64,000 nt of DNA from Colius striatus (GCF_028858725.1 NC_084774.1:2330001-2394000); one strand, 5' to 3'; positions 1 to 12,190 are shown, numbered from the stretch's first letter. Notes: a model not told the origin generated them from the sequence alone. Numbers and translations: made by a program.

Positions 1-150
1 CAGATGGCAGAATGCAAGAAGAACTCTCTCCAAGCTGCCTTGCAGGAGGAGGCCACTGCTCTGAAGGAGAAGGCTGTGACCCTACAGCAAGAGGTGGCAT
101 CTTTGGAAAGGAAGCTGGAGAGCACGGAGAAGCAAAGGAAGGATGCCCTG
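1..150 (+). CDS. CEP250: CEP250 internal coding exon, cut by window start
   Basis: The open frame reads through codons from ATG at 4 (an internal methionine, not a start) to a GTGAGA donor at 151. The first three bases, CAG, may be the end of the acceptor or one more codon. The encoded segment is coiled coil with regular leucines and charged residues. It ends in phase 0 and joins the large exon at 2126 across a 2-kb intron. Confidence 0.8.
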
Positions 151-3100
151 GTGAGACTGGCAAACACCATGAAGGGCCATTTCTTACATATTTTTTTGCC
201 TTCTGTTAATAATTCTAAGCAGCAACTTGTTTTCCAGTGGAGAGCTGATTCTGAGTGGTCTTGTGCATGTTCAGTCCAAGTCTGAGAAGGTGCAGAGTAC
301 ACAAGTGCAGACCAAGTTTCCCTCACTTTCCCCTTCCTTCCACTCATTGTCCCCTCTTTCCCAGACTTGTGCACGTGGCTGAAGGAGCAGAGTCATCACC
401 TTGGCTGTGAAAAGGCAGTTCAGAAGGAAGGGGTCATTGGGATGAGCAGTGTCACAGACAATGGGGAGACCACAGACCACCACAAGACCACTACAGAAGG
501 ATATTGTTTATACCAGGGCTTGGTTTGTTGGTTTAACTTTTCCAGTTGCATCCTTCTGAAGAAGTAGGAAAAGATGTGATGGTCATGGAGTACCCAGTTG
601 TGATTCAGGTGTTTGTTTTCCTCAGTTCTGAAGATTTCTGCCCCTGAAGGTTAAGTCAGGCTCATCTCTGGTTGCATGGTTTGGGCAGTTCTTTGTGTCC
701 AGATCCATATTCAGGTTTCTGAATATCTGGATCAGGAAAAGAAGTGAGAAGACAAAGTTTGCTAATAACAGAGAGCTGTTGAGCATTGCTCATCTGAGAG
801 CAGACAGTGGGGAGAAAATGGAGAAACCCAGAAGTGCTGATCCAGCTAACTCTGTGCTTCTGCAAGGGCAAAACCAGTCTTGATTTCAGACACAGAGTGA
901 CAGACTGATCTGACCATTACTGCTTTAAGAGAGGACAGAGAGGTTCTGGAGGATGGTACTGTGAAAATTCTGTACAGTAGAGGTCCAGCAAGAGAGAAAT
1001 TGTTCTTCCTTCCCTTCCTAATAGAGAGAAAAGCATCGTGTCACTGCCTCAGCCATGTAGCCTGGGCTTTGTGTCCTGGCTGCAATTCAGGCAGCTGCTC
1101 ACCAAAAGAGCAGACTAGAGCTAGAAGAGGTTCAGAGAGGGGCAAAAAGGAAGATCATAGAATGATAGAATCACAGCATGGTGGGGGTTGGAAGGACGTA
1201 CAGAGAACATCTGGTCCAACTCCCTGCAGAAGCAGCTCCCACCTAGACCAGGTCACACAGGAACGTGTCCTGGTGGGTCTTGAAGCCCTCCAAGGAAGGA
1301 GCCTCCACCCCCTCCCTGGGCAGCCTGGGCCAGGGCTCCCTCATCTCACAGGGAAACAGCTTTTCCTTATGTTTAACTGGAACTGTTTGTGTTCCAGCTT
1401 CAGCCCATCAGCCCTTGTCCTGTTGCTGCACACAACAGAAAACAAGTGCTGCCCCAACCTCCTGACAGCCACCAGTGAGATATTTGTCACTATTGATGAG
1501 ATCCCCATGGGACTGGGGAGATGGGACTGGCTGAGTAAGCTGGGAAAGACACAACCTAAAGAGTCTCAAAGGAAAGATCTGCAGCATCCTGAGAGCAGGG
1601 GAGAGGGGCAGCAGTGGTTGGCTCTTGTGCCACCTGCAGGCGGGTGGCAGGACGGGCGCAGAGGCAGCAGAGCACACCTGGGGAACTCCCTGGCAGAGGC
1701 TGCTGTAGATCCAGCAGGTCTGTGTGGGGTCAAGAGGAGACTCTGAAAGTTCTCAGAGCTGGAACAGTGCTGGGATTGGAGAGGTATCATGGAAGTCTTG
1801 GGCTTTCTTCCCTGAGCATTCACTGAGAGGAGCCATTCCACACAGACCAGCCCAGAGGCTTGAGCCAGTGCAGCTCTTCCTGGAGGATCAATGTTGTCCC
1901 ACTTCTTCTATTTACAGTGACTCAGTTATGGACAGAATTTGATACACTACAGCTCTCAACTCTTTTTATGAGTGACAGTAGCAAGTTTACATCAAACAAG
2001 GAAACCAACTAAAGAGCCTGAATTTTCTACTAAACGCTCAAACTTCAGCCCTCAGGAGTTCTAATTGGTATGAAAACCAAACATGCACAATGGAATTATT
2101 GAGTCTTTTCCTCTCTGTTTTGCAGAACGAACGAGACAGACTTCAAGCACTTAAAGAAGAGCTTGTATGGGAGATAAAACTTCTTCAGGAATCAGTCACA
2201 GGCTCTGAGAGCCGAGCAAATACAGCAACAGATAGGAATCACTGCCTGGAACAAGAGCTCCAAGCTGCTCTGTCTGACTTAAAAGTGAAAAGTGAAGAGG
2301 TGGAAATGCAGTGGGAGAAAATCCAGATGCTGCAGAAAGAGGCAGCAGAGGTAAAGGCCTTGCAGGAGAATCTCTCTCATATGACTGGCGTCCTGACAGA
2401 GAGGGAGGGAGAAGTAAACTTCTACCAGGAGCAGGTGACAATGCTGGAAAAGCAGAAAGAAATGCATAAAACTGCTCTTGATCAGGTTATTAAGGACATA
2501 ACAGAGAAAACCCAGAAGATTGAGTCCCAGCAAGAATACATAGAGGAGCTGGAGAAGAAGCAGGAACAACAGAGGGTTGCTGTCAGCAAGATGAACAAAG
2601 AGCTGGAAGAGAGAGAGCAGGAGATCAGGTCCCAGCAAGAACAGATACAGCAGCTGGAGAAGCAGCAAGAAATGCAGAGGGCTGCTGTCAGTGAGATGAG
2701 CAAAGAGCTGGAGGAGAGAGACCAGGAGATCAAGTGCCAGGAGGGGAAAATAACGATTCTAGAACAACACAGTGCAGCACAAGTGAGAAATCTGCTCATG
2801 GATCTGGATCATGTGAAGGGAAGCGTGAAGGAGAAAAACACAGAGCTCACGTCTCTGACTCAGCGGATCCAAGAACTGGAACAGGAGAGAGAACAGGAGA
2901 GGTCTCTGCATGAAAGCCTTGAGCAGCTCAAGGCAGTTCTTAAGGACAGGGAGAGTGAGTGTGGTTCTCTAAGAGATCAGTTAAGACTCCTGCAGCAGTC
3001 CAGGGAACAGCAGGAGGGGCATCTGCGAGAGCTTCGTAGTGAAGTAGAAAAGATGACACTTTGTTTGTCTCAAAAAGATCAAGAGCTTGAGTCACAACAA

Positions 3101-6100
3101 AAGCAAATCCAGGAAGCTGAAGAAGTCATGGAAATGCAGTTAAAGACTGTCAGTGACCAACTGGAGCAGACCTTAGAAACCTTAAAAGAAAAGGACATAC
3201 TCATGACCATCCAAAAGCAACAAACACAGAGCTATGAGGAAAAAACAGAGGAGCAGCTGAATGTCTTACACAGAGACTTAGAACACACCAAGGCAGTTCT
3301 GAAAGAAAAGGAAGTAATGATTGAGTCACAGAAGGAACTGCTTGAGAGCTTCCAAAAACAAGAACAAGGTTCTGAAGAGCAGAAGGAAATTCTGCAGCAG
3401 CTTCAGGCGTCACTAAAGGAACAAGAGCAAGAAATCTTCTCCCTTAGGAAGCAATGCGAGGCTTACAAGGAAAAGGAGAAACGGCAGGAAGCTGAGCAAA
3501 CAGATCTTCAAGCAACAAAACTGACCCTGAAAGAAAGAGCAAAACAGATGGAGGTTCTGGAGGAGATTCTCTATAAACCACAGCAGCAAAAGGAGGAGGC
3601 AGCAGTGCAGACAGAAGCCATGCTGCAACTACTAGAGCACGCCCAAGCTTCTCTGGAAGCTAAAGATCAAGAGATTGTGTCTTTGCAAGAGCACATCCAG
3701 GACCTTCAAGAGCAGGAGTTAGCAGGCAAGCAGTCCAAGAGTCCACAGCAGGATCTAGACAAAAGGAGCCAAATAGTGAAGAACAACCATTGTGAGCCCC
3801 TGGGGCAGATGGAGCAAACGGACGTGTTCCAGCCCCAGCAGGACGGCGTGACGGCGGCACTGACGTGCCAGGAGGAAGTGAATCCGCTTGAGGAAGTGGT
3901 GAGAAAGAGAGATGAAGACAGTGAGACCCTTGTGCAAAAACTCCATCACCAAGAACTGAAGACCTTGCAGAATCTCCAGCTGAGTGAGGAGAATGGAGAG
4001 CTGGGACAACAAGAGCACGAGAAGGTCCTGGAAGAAGCGTCGCCTGAGAGGGAACGAGAGGCTGAGGCTCGAGGTGAACAAAAAGGGTCAGAAGAGGAAA
4101 CAAGAGATCTTCAGGAGGATGCTCAGCATGTTCAGCAGAGTGTGACAAAGAAAGATAAAGAGATCAAGTGCCAGAGGGACAGAGTCAGGTATTTAGAGAA
4201 GACTCTGACAGAGAGAGAGCAAGAGCTCAGGAGGCAGAGTGAACTGCTGAGACAACTAACATCAGCTTTGCAGTGGAAAGGTAAAGGGCAGACCCTAAGC
4301 AAACAAATCCAGAAACTCCAAAAATGGGAGGAAGAGGAAGCAGAGAAGAGGAAGGTTCTCCAGGAGAGAGACCATCTCTTGCAAAAGCAGAAGGAGCTGA
4401 GCCAACAGCTGGAAGACGAGCGGAAAGCAAAGGGGGAAGAGTTGGAGCGTGTGATTGCTATTTGGAAGCAGACTGAAAGTGGAGAAATTGAATGGAAAGA
4501 GAAAGCACAAGCACTGGCCCTTGCCCTCACCAGGAGTGAAATGGCCAGTGGGACTCTGAGGGAAGAAGTAGCCATCCTGCAGAATATGGTTTCAGAGCGG
4601 GACACAGACCGGTGTCAGCATCAGGTAGGCAGCGTGACCGAGTGTGCTGGAAGGGATTCTCTTGCTGTTTCCCCTAAATACGTGACCTGCTCAGCCCAGG
4701 AGATGCTGGTGGCAGGCAGCAGGGTTGCCTGCCTGTCTGTGCAGCTCATGCCAGAGCCCAGGCACCTGCTGGAATGTGTTCTGCCATTCCCAGAACTACT
4801 GAGAACTACAGAGCTTGCTGCTAAAATCAAGTCCAAAGCTGTGGGGAGGGCCACGGTGACAATGGGTTGTGTTCTGTCTAAGGCAAGCTTAGCCAACAGG
4901 TCGTGGTTAGGATTTGGCAGCTGACCAGGCTGATGTGTTAAACTCAGCAGAATACTCTAACCCTGGCTGAGCAGCAGCTCCACTGATGGTGCTTAGAGGA
5001 TGTGTTCAGAGATGTAGGTCTCTGAGGTGCAGCTTTTGCAGTGTGGAGTTTGTGCCATTGCCTGATCAGGTGAGAAGCTTCACAGCACATCCAGGATATG
5101 TTTGTGCCACAGTCCAGAGAGAAGGCAGGCAAATTGGGGTGGCTGTGTCCGAGGCACTAGAGCTCAGCACTGCTGGTGGAACAGCTCTGGCAGTGCTTTC
5201 AGCGTGGTGTTAGTACACAGGCATGTCAAACATTGCTACTGATAAACACCATCTGTGTACATTACACAGTCACACACTGCTTGAGGAATACTGCCAGCAG
5301 CCTGACTGGGATGATGGCAGGTGCTGTGATCTGTGGATGGGAAGCAGAGCGTTGGCATAGGCAGGAAAGAAGAAAGCAATGGGAGATTTCAGCTGCATCC
5401 ACAGAGGTGGGTTTAGTGCTGCTATCAAGACATTTGCAGATGCTGTCAGAGGTTGCTGCAGTTTGTCAAGAAACCTGTTGGGGGAGGTGGCTCTTGAGCA
5501 GGTTCAGAGCAGTGCACAGGGCTTGCTTGATAGTGTGATGCATTCATTTTTTCAAAGAGCAGTTCTGCTATGGTGATGTGACAAGTGAAGGGAATAGAGA
5601 TCAAACCCATAGTGTTCTACCACTGCAGAGCTCCCTGCTTCACCCACATTTTACTTGTTTGGTTGTCCAAGGACAGAGAGTAGAGCTCTAACTGTGGAAG
5701 TCCAATGTCTGAACGTGGATGGTCAAGAACTGGCTGAGAGAGAGCTGGAGATCCCACAGACCACTGTAAAACCATTAAGGGGCTGAGTTGAGTGGGAAAC
5801 AAATGTTTCCAGTCTCTCTCAAGACCAGAGACACTAAACAAAACCAGCAGGAAGGATGTCCAGAGCAAACAGCTCCATTTCTCCAGGCTGATCCAGAGGA
5901 AGGCCCTTAGGAAAAGAGTGTGTTGTTTTGGCCTGTGGACCAGGAGGAGAAGGGCCTTAGCACCGTTCCCAAGTTTGGTCACTCTCCCTGCTGTGTCGAT
6001 TCTCACCCTCCTGACCTTTATGTGGCATCAGCTCACATCTCTTCCTCTGTATACCTGGCAGGCTCTTGCAGAAGGGGAGCATCTGTCATGGCTGTCAGAG

Positions 6101-9100
6101 AAGAGGCTCCTGTCTCAGCAGCTGAAGCATCTGCAGCAAGTGGTTGCAAGGCTGGAACATGAGAAGACTGAGCTGAAACAACTCAATGCTGAGCTCAGGA
6201 GGACTCTCGAGCAGGTAAAACAGCTTTCCCTGTCTCTGCAAAGCCTCTGCAGCGCAGCTCACTTCCACAGACAGCACTCAGGAATCCTCTGCTTGCTTCC
6301 TTCCCTCTCCCACTTTCCCTGGTGAACACAGGCTTTTGCATTCTCTCTCTCCTGGAACTGCATTGTCTCCACAAAGGCTCGTTGACTCCAGTACCGTTGC
6401 CCCTGCCCCGGTGTCGCTGTGCACTCGCATTTGACACTCGTCTCAACAAAGGCTTCCTCTTGCTCTTTACATTGGGTGCTTTTTACCCCCAGCGTTCTCT
6501 GGTGCACTCAGCAGTCTCTGAGCAGAAATCTCCTTGCCATGATGTCCTGAGCTGCTGTTGCTGCTCCTGTGGGGGCAGGTTTCTGTGACCCTTTCTCCCG
6601 TCCCGCGTGCAGGTGGAGCGTGAGCGGCGGCGGCTGAAGAGACGCTGCGGCGCTGGCTTGGTGCCAGATGCTTGTGGATTTTCTCCCTCTGAGCAGCACA
6701 GGCTGCCTGCTTCCAGACAGGTGAGAGCAGAACCTGACCTGGTGGGAGGAGGCTCTGGCCATATGGAGGAGCAATGGCAAATCCCACTGGCAGCAGCCCT
6801 CCAATTTAGATCTAATAGAAGTCAAACATAGACCATGGCTCAGGCCAAACTGGAGACTAAAAAGAAGTCCTTGTGTTTTCTTCACAGGAGGAGTCTCATG
6901 TTCACCACAGTCAATTAGCTGACTTACAGAACCAGGTGAGAAACAGGAGTGCTCTCATCAAAAGCTGCTGTGCTGATGGTGGTGTGATTTAAGCCCAGCT
7001 GGCAGCGAAGCTCCACGCAGCCACTTGCTCAGCCCCAAAACCCCTGTGGTGGGATGGGGAGGAGAAAAGGTGACCATGGGAGGACTCAGGGGAGGACTCC
7101 AAGAGCAGGCAGGGCTCACTCACCCTGGTGCTGAGCAAAACAGACAGGACTGCTCGACTTGGGGAAGAAAACAAAGTCAATTAAATCCACTACCAGCCAG
7201 AAACAGAACAAACAGCAAAACAGAGGAGGAAAAGGCAGCCAGCCCTTTGAGACTTCCTCCCCTCATCCCTCCCTTCTTCTAGGGCTCAGCTCCCTGCTCC
7301 CAATACCTCTACCTCCTCCCTGCTCAGCAGCACAGAGGGGCAGGGAATGGGGGTTGCACTCCATCATAGATAGTCCCTGCTGGTTCCTTCTTCTCAGAGG
7401 AGGGCTCCTCACATGGCTCCCCTGCTCCACCTGGGTGCAGGGGTCTCTGCTCTGGCACTCTCCTCCCTTGGTGACCTTAGGGTCTGCATGGTCACTTCCC
7501 TCTCATTCCACTTCTCCTTCCACCAATCTTCTCCCTTCTTCAGATTTCTCCTTAAAAAGTGGCTGCAGAGGCCCCTGACAGACTCAGCCTCAGAGGTGGG
7601 TCTGGCTTAGAGCTGGGTGAAGTTTTGAGCAACTTCTTACAGGGGCCACCACTGCAGCCCCTCCCCTGCTCCCAGCAATGGCTCCACACAAGCACAACAC
7701 AGGTGGGCACAGCTTTGCATGATGATACAGCCCGAGTTTAGTTTGGCTGCCAGGAAGCAAGGGCAGCAGTGGCAGAAGCCAGTGGGACACGTCCATTGGC
7801 TGTGGCCAAACAGCATCAGTCACCTTGGTCTGGTCTGAGACTCACCTAAAGGTCAGGCACGGTGGGGAGGGACTGCAGGAAATTCAGAAGAGGGGAACTT
7901 GCCTGAAAATAGAGAATATCCCAAGGATGTTCCCCTGGAGCTTTACCTTGTTGACTGTTCCCACCTTCCCTGGACTCCAATAGCTGTGGAGCCTGTGTTG
8001 TGGCAGAGCTGCAGGGAGCTGGGGCAGGGCCAGGGCTCAGAGCCTCCAGGCAATCATCACTCTCCCCTTGCTGTTCCCTCTCCAGCAGCCTGAGTCAGAG
8101 ACTGAAGCACTGAGTGGACATTTGTTTTAGCAGTGTAGGGGGGTGTGTTCCAGCTGCTGCTGCATCCTTTGGCAGTGCTCTTGGCAGCAGCAGCAGTCTC
8201 CAGCCTGTTCTGTGTACTTTTATGGGCCTGGCACAACCTGGTCTCCCTGTGGACGTGAATCTTCCCAGGTGTGCAGGGCAGAACTCTTGTGAGATTTATG
8301 TGACTAAAGTACATGATGTTTAGCTCTGGTAAGTGAGCCAAGAACAGTGCTGAAGCCATCAAGGTATGTCTTGGGGTTGTCTTCACCACAACACCTCGCT
8401 GTCTCAAGTTCTGTTGCTGCAGATCACGGACTGAACCCCCTTCCCCTTCTGACTGTTGTGCCTGTGCCCTGCACACCAGCTGCAGCAGTGAGCAGGAAAA
8501 TGAAGGTGCTTTGCCCAAGAGTATCCCTCAGCTGCCAGGGGCACTCCTCTGGCTCTGGGAAACAGTGGGACAGGAACTGGAGCTCCCATTTTCTGGAAGA
8601 TGCCCTTGGCAGCAGATGGCCACTTCTGCTCACCCCTGTGGGCTACCAACCAAAGCAGGGACTACTTCAGGCTTCCAAGTCCACGTCCAGAAAGGTGCCC
8701 TCATTATTTCAGAGACAAGAACCAGTCTGGCCCTGTTCAGTGGTGGTGTTTCCTACTCCAGCAGTTTGCTGCAGAGTCCCTTTGGTCACTTACTTTCCAC
8801 GTGCATCTCTGCTCCAGAGCAGGCAGAGGGCCACACACCAGAGCTGCTGGAGCTGCCTTGCACTGCAAACCTGACAGCAGGGCAGAGCAGCTGGGATCTC
8901 CCACCAAAAAGCCTGGCAGGCACAGGGTGATGTTGCCAGGACATTGAATAGAGCTTGAGGCTTTTCAAGGCCTCATCAGACCTTTAAGGCTCATTTCTCC
9001 CTGGGCTTTGTTGAAATGCCACTCAGCTCGTTTGTGAGATGCTCTGAAGTCAGGAGGAGGGAGAGTTTGCTCCCTTTTCACACACTAGCTGTCAAGTTTT

Positions 9101-9650
9101 CAAACTGGATCATCACCAACACGTTCTTCACCACGTTGCCTTGCAGTAATGCTCTGTGAGGGGAAGGCACGAGGCTCTGAGGGGTCAGCAGTCCAAACCT
9201 CTCCCTTGAGAAGCTGGATACCGAATCCAGCAGGAACCTCTGTCTGATACACCTGCAATGCTCAGCGTTGCACAGGTGAACAGCAGGGCAGAAAGGACCA
9301 GGAGCTGTTGGCAGTGTGAGGTCAGTTCAGGGTGGGAACCTGTGGGCTCGTCTCAGCTCACCCTCTGCCTCTTCCAGGTGTCCCTTCTGCAGATGCAGCT
9401 GGCCCAGGAACGAAAAGACAAGCAGGACTATATCAAGCGCTGTGCAAAGACCAGCCAGGAGCTGTCAGACCTTCATCAAGAGCTGTCTTACTCCTTAGCA
9501 GCTGTGGTCAGGGAGCCCAAAGCTGCTGTTCTGGAGCAAGAGACTCAGAGGCTGGATTGGTCCCTGCACCTCAGCTTGTCAGGAATGTCTCCTGAGAGAC
9601 AGCCCTTGCGCTCCACAGCCCGACCTGCCAGCAGTGATGACCTGAGGTGA
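1..9650 (+). CDS. CEP250: CEP250 (C-Nap1), 3' part of gene, 6 coding exons
   Basis: CEP250 is a very long coiled-coil protein at the proximal ends of centrioles. It holds the two centrioles together with rootletin and is released by NEK2 phosphorylation before mitosis (family knowledge). Exons seen: 1(or before)-150, 2126-4624, 6062-6214, 6613-6720, 6888-6935 and 9378-9650. All have GT donors and AG acceptors, and every junction is phase 0, giving 1076 codons plus a stop. The human protein is about 2440 residues, so this is the C-terminal 40-45%; the rest lies left of the window. The translation is E/Q/K/L-rich with heptads throughout. The last exon contains KQDYIKRCAKTSQEL followed by HQELSYSLAAV, closely matching the C-terminal tail I know from human CEP250, which separates it from rootletin (CROCC). 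The introns contain a CR1 and an LTR. No canonical AATAAA was seen in the 1.3 kb after the stop. Confidence 0.93.
1155..1510 (-). mobile_element. CR1 LINE 3' end, antisense, in CEP250 intron
   Basis: The typical CR1 3' terminus is at the left: repeated ATAGAAT octamers, then GGTTGGAAGG and the CCTCCAAGGAAGGAGCCTCC segment. The element is 5'-truncated near 1510, as is usual for CR1. The 261-codon open frame overlapping it is a by-product of the repeat. Confidence 0.9.
2126..4624 (+). CDS. CEP250: CEP250 giant 2.5-kb coding exon
   Basis: This 2499-bp exon encodes 833 residues of uninterrupted coiled coil, very rich in E, Q, K and L. The acceptor is TTTTGCAG at 2118-2125 and the donor GTAGGC is at 4625. 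The open frame that begins with a methionine at 2090 simply runs through the acceptor, and the frame past 4624 is intronic read-through. Residues encoded at 2519-2728 form two near-identical 35-residue repeats (105 bp, five heptads each) and a decayed third follows. A single very large coiled-coil exon is also a feature of mammalian CEP250 (recalled). Confidence 0.93.
2519..2728 (+). repeat. Two 105-bp in-frame tandem repeats inside CEP250 exon
   Basis: Units at 2519-2623 and 2624-2728 each encode 35 residues of pattern I-x-SQQE...LEK-Q-E-Q-R-(V/A)AVS-(K/E)M-(N/S)KELEER-(E/D)QE. A third unit begins at 2729 (IKCQEGKI) but decays after about 12 residues. Since 35 is five heptads, the duplication preserves coiled-coil register. 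Confidence 0.85.
6062..6214 (+). CDS. CEP250: CEP250 coding exon
   Basis: This exon encodes 51 codons, starting ALAEGEHLSW and ending RRTLEQ. It lies between an AG at 6060-6061 and a GTAAAA donor at 6215. A second AG at 6070-6071 would break the frame, so 6062 is chosen. The segment is strongly coiled coil. Confidence 0.88.
6613..6720 (+). CDS. CEP250: CEP250 coding exon
   Basis: This exon encodes 36 codons beginning VERERRRLKRR. It lies after GTGCAG and before a GTGAGA donor at 6721. The basic stretch corresponds to the VERERRKLKR region near the C-terminus of human CEP250. The remainder is a poorly conserved linker. Confidence 0.88.
6888..6935 (+). CDS. CEP250: CEP250 48-bp micro-exon
   Basis: This short exon (16 codons, EESHVHHSQLADLQNQ) lies between TTCACAG at 6881-6887 and a GTGAGA donor at 6936. 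It is too short to stand out as an ORF. It is supported because phase 0 is kept on both sides and because LADLQNQ joined to the next exon's VSLLQMQLAQ matches the uninterrupted AELQKEVVLLQAQL region of human CEP250. Confidence 0.82.
6980..7715 (-). mobile_element. Solo LTR of an avian endogenous retrovirus, in CEP250 last intron
   Basis: The left end reads TGTGATTTAAGCCCAGC, a decayed form of the TGTTGTGGTTTAAGCCCAGC terminus common to bird ERV LTRs read from their 3' side. It is followed by an A-rich segment and then C/T-rich stretches (CTCCCTGCTCCCAATACCTC, CTGCAGCCCCTCCCCTGCTCCCA) typical of one LTR family in this window. It aligns by eye with 21616-22841 and 24660-25612. The right limit is approximate. 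No internal retroviral genes are present. Confidence 0.65.
7716..9377. other. Remainder of last CEP250 intron
   Basis: I see no exon, RNA gene or clear repeat here. A homology-based exon is not expected, because the exon ending at 6935 and the one starting at 9378 join seamlessly against the known protein. Confidence 0.5.
9378..9650 (+). CDS. CEP250: CEP250 terminal coding exon with stop
   Basis: The acceptor CTCTTCCAG ends at 9377. The exon encodes 90 codons and ends at TGA 9648-9650. The sequence runs from coiled coil (LAQERKDKQDYIKRC) into the conserved non-coil tail (KAAVLEQETQRLDWSL) and ends in a Ser/Pro/Arg-rich stretch. This region of C-Nap1 is known for centrosome targeting and NEK2 phosphorylation in mammals. 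It matches the human C-terminus in order and spacing, which fixes the gene identity. Confidence 0.94.
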   Translation: MSLLQMQLAQERKDKQDYIKRCAKTSQELSDLHQELSYSLAAVVREPKAAVLEQETQRLDWSLHLSLSGMSPERQPLRSTARPASSDDLR

Positions 9651-12190
9651 CAGGGTCTGGCACAACAGCTCCGTGGGACCTGCTGCAGCAGGTGAAGGCT
9701 GGCAGAGGGGCTTGACCCAGAGTCACATCAGAGTTCAGAGCACGGTGTTCACTGCAGGTGCCCCAGCAGTGGTGGGACAGAGCCCATACTGGCCTGTGTG
9801 GCTCCAGTCATAGGCCTGGAAAAGCAGGATGACCTGATGAGCAGGTACATTTCTTCCTTTTCCAAAGCACTCCATCGGAGCCTCAGCAGTTTCCACACAG
9901 CCCCCCGTGTTTGGGCTGTTCCTGTAACTGTGCTGTCTATAAAGACTTTTGATCTGGTTTTATTTTTTCAACACACTCATTTCTCCAGAACCCTGCACAG
10001 GCTCTGAGCAGAAATCTCCTGATGTCCTGTTGATCCAGGGGGGCTCCCACTGCACAGAGCTCTTCATTTGCTCTTTTACACAGGTTTGGCTTCTCTGGTC
10101 ACAGATCTTTGCTCTCTCCATCTTGTCCTGACAGAACTTCACTCTCTTGCTCCAGCTGCAATCACAGAGGACGTAAAACACAGCAAGATCTACTCTGTAG
10201 GAGGTTTGGCTTGGACAGATGCAGTGGTGGAACCCTGTCTGGGTGCCAGGTGCCTTCTCTCCCACTGTTGCTCTCACATTCTCACTCCTGCCCACGGTTG
10301 GCACCTTCACAGTAACTTTCTTCCCTTTCTGCCATACATTAATCACAGCAGTATCACCCCCACCGTTAATTGGCTCGTCCATCCTGGAGCCAATGCAGGG
10401 GAAGCTTCCAGCAGCTTCTCACAGAAGGCACCCCTGTAGCCCCCCAGTACCCAAACCTGCCCACACAGACCCCTTACAACAGAAAAAGGACCATTGCCTG
10501 TGTTTCCATATGAAATCAGCCCTACTGGCTGAAGGCTGAGCAGAAGCAGCAGCTGGGTACAGACCCCTGGCAGGATCTCTGGCAATTCTGCTCCCCTGCA
10601 GCACAAGTTTGTTCAGTTGTGTTTTATCCCCTGCAAGAGCTCCACTGCCACCAAAGGACAGACATCTGCAGGTGCCAGGGTGTGACAGGGCACGTGCTTC
10701 AGGGGTGCAGCAGGCACTGGGGTGTGTGTGCTCCTGCCTGGGGATCGAAGGAAGGTCACAGACAGAGGCCCATGTCCTGGAAGGGCTCTGAGTGTTGTGG
10801 CTTCAGAGTCTACCCCGTTGTACGGAACGTGTGAATGTGTTGACCTGAGTAGAGCCTTTTCTCCTCAGGGAAGGGCAGCTTTTTCAACACTGTGGAATGC
10901 TCCTTCAGCTCTCCAGAGTGATCCCTTCCTCTAACCCACTCTGCATGTCCATCAGGGTGTGTCTGAGGGCACGGGTCATGGAGGCAAGAGCTGAGGTTCT
11001 GAAGAACAGGAGGCAGGGACAGTCATGCCTTTCCAAAGCCTGCACACGGGCTGAGGAGCTGCCTTTACAGAGTGGGCCAAGGGGAACAAGTGGCTGTATG
11101 AACCAAACCACTCCAATGGCACGTGTAAACTTGGGCAGTGATGCCAAGTCGTAGGCCTTGGACTGTGTCCCACGGTGTCCTGGGCCTGGTCTAAACCCTG
11201 AGGGAAGGTTTCTTTGCTCACTTGTGCTATTCTTTTCCCCACAAAGATGGATTCATCTCAGACCATCTAAGTATTGTCTGGTCTGTGCTTTTAATCAGAT
11301 TGACTGAGTCAGGCCCATGTAATGACATTGTCCTACCCCCTGCTCCTCTGTGTCTCTCCCATGGTCTGCAGATGTGCTTGCAAAGCTCAGCCACGTCTGA
11401 TGGAGCAGCAGAGCTCTTAAACATGTTCACTTGCCAGTGTTGTGAAAACGAGGAACTGGGTGGGAACTCAACAATTAGGTGATTCTGAGGCCTACTGGGA
11501 AGCTAATTAGTACCCCCATAGGCCAGATCCAGGCAGGACACACGGCTTGCTGCTCAGTGGGAAGGGAGGGTAGAGCCATGGCCTGCTCAGGAGCACCATG
11601 GGGCCAACTGCTGGGGAATGGTCTCGTCAGAAGCAAGTCAGCAGAAAGCTGCTTTGTTTTGGTGGGTAATATCAAAACTGTGACTGATATCAGAGGAAGG
11701 GCTGTTAAAAACCCACCCTCAAGCTCAGGAGGGTGGGGCTTTGGATCTAGGTGACTTGTGAGCTCCCTGAAATCGCTGAACTCTTCTGTGCTTTGGTTCC
11801 TCCATCGAAACAAGGTAAAACATTCAGAGCTGCCCCCGTAGGAAGAGCTGCAGGTGGTGATTTATGGGAGCAGTCTGGTGCTCCTGGCAGGGAGGGAAAT
11901 GCTCCAGCACACACCAGTCAAGGTGAAAAGTGTGTCTTTCCCTCTCTTCCCTCAGAAATAACAACAGCTGAGGGAGGAGGACTGGGCTTAGCATCAGTGA
12001 GAGGTGAGAGGAGGGTCCTGTTAATCCCTGCTCAGCTCAGCCTGGTGCCTCGTGTCCCAAAGCTCTTGTAGAACAACAGCAGTTCATTTTCCACACTCTG
12101 GCTCAGCTGGAAGCTGTAGGGCAACCTCCCCACGGGAGTGAGGCTGGTTCCCAACTGCCAGCCTTGCTGTGGCCCCTGGCTCCGTGGCTC
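9651..12190. other. CEP250-GDF5 spacer: 3' UTR and flank
   Basis: The first part must hold the CEP250 3' UTR, but no AATAAA is visible before about 11000; TATAAA near 9938 is the nearest variant. An ERV LTR fragment lies at 10240-10495. Nothing else is recognised. Confidence 0.45.
10240..10495 (-). mobile_element. ERV LTR fragment
   Basis: The order TTGGCTCGTCCATCCTGGAGCC, GAAGCTTCCAGCAGCTTCTC, ACCCCTGTAGCCCCCC and then a C/A-rich end matches the promoter-side half of the common bird ERV LTR family as I remember it. The left part is missing, so this is a fragment rather than a complete solo LTR. Confidence 0.55.

Noticed and set aside
961-1746. 261-codon open frame in the first CEP250 intron
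   Set aside because: Half of it is antisense CR1, the rest has no recognisable domain, and the flanking CEP250 exons join in phase without it.
5792-6325. 177-codon frame as a separate gene
   Set aside because: Only 6062-6214 within it is supported, as a CEP250 exon with matching splice sites; the ends are intronic read-through.
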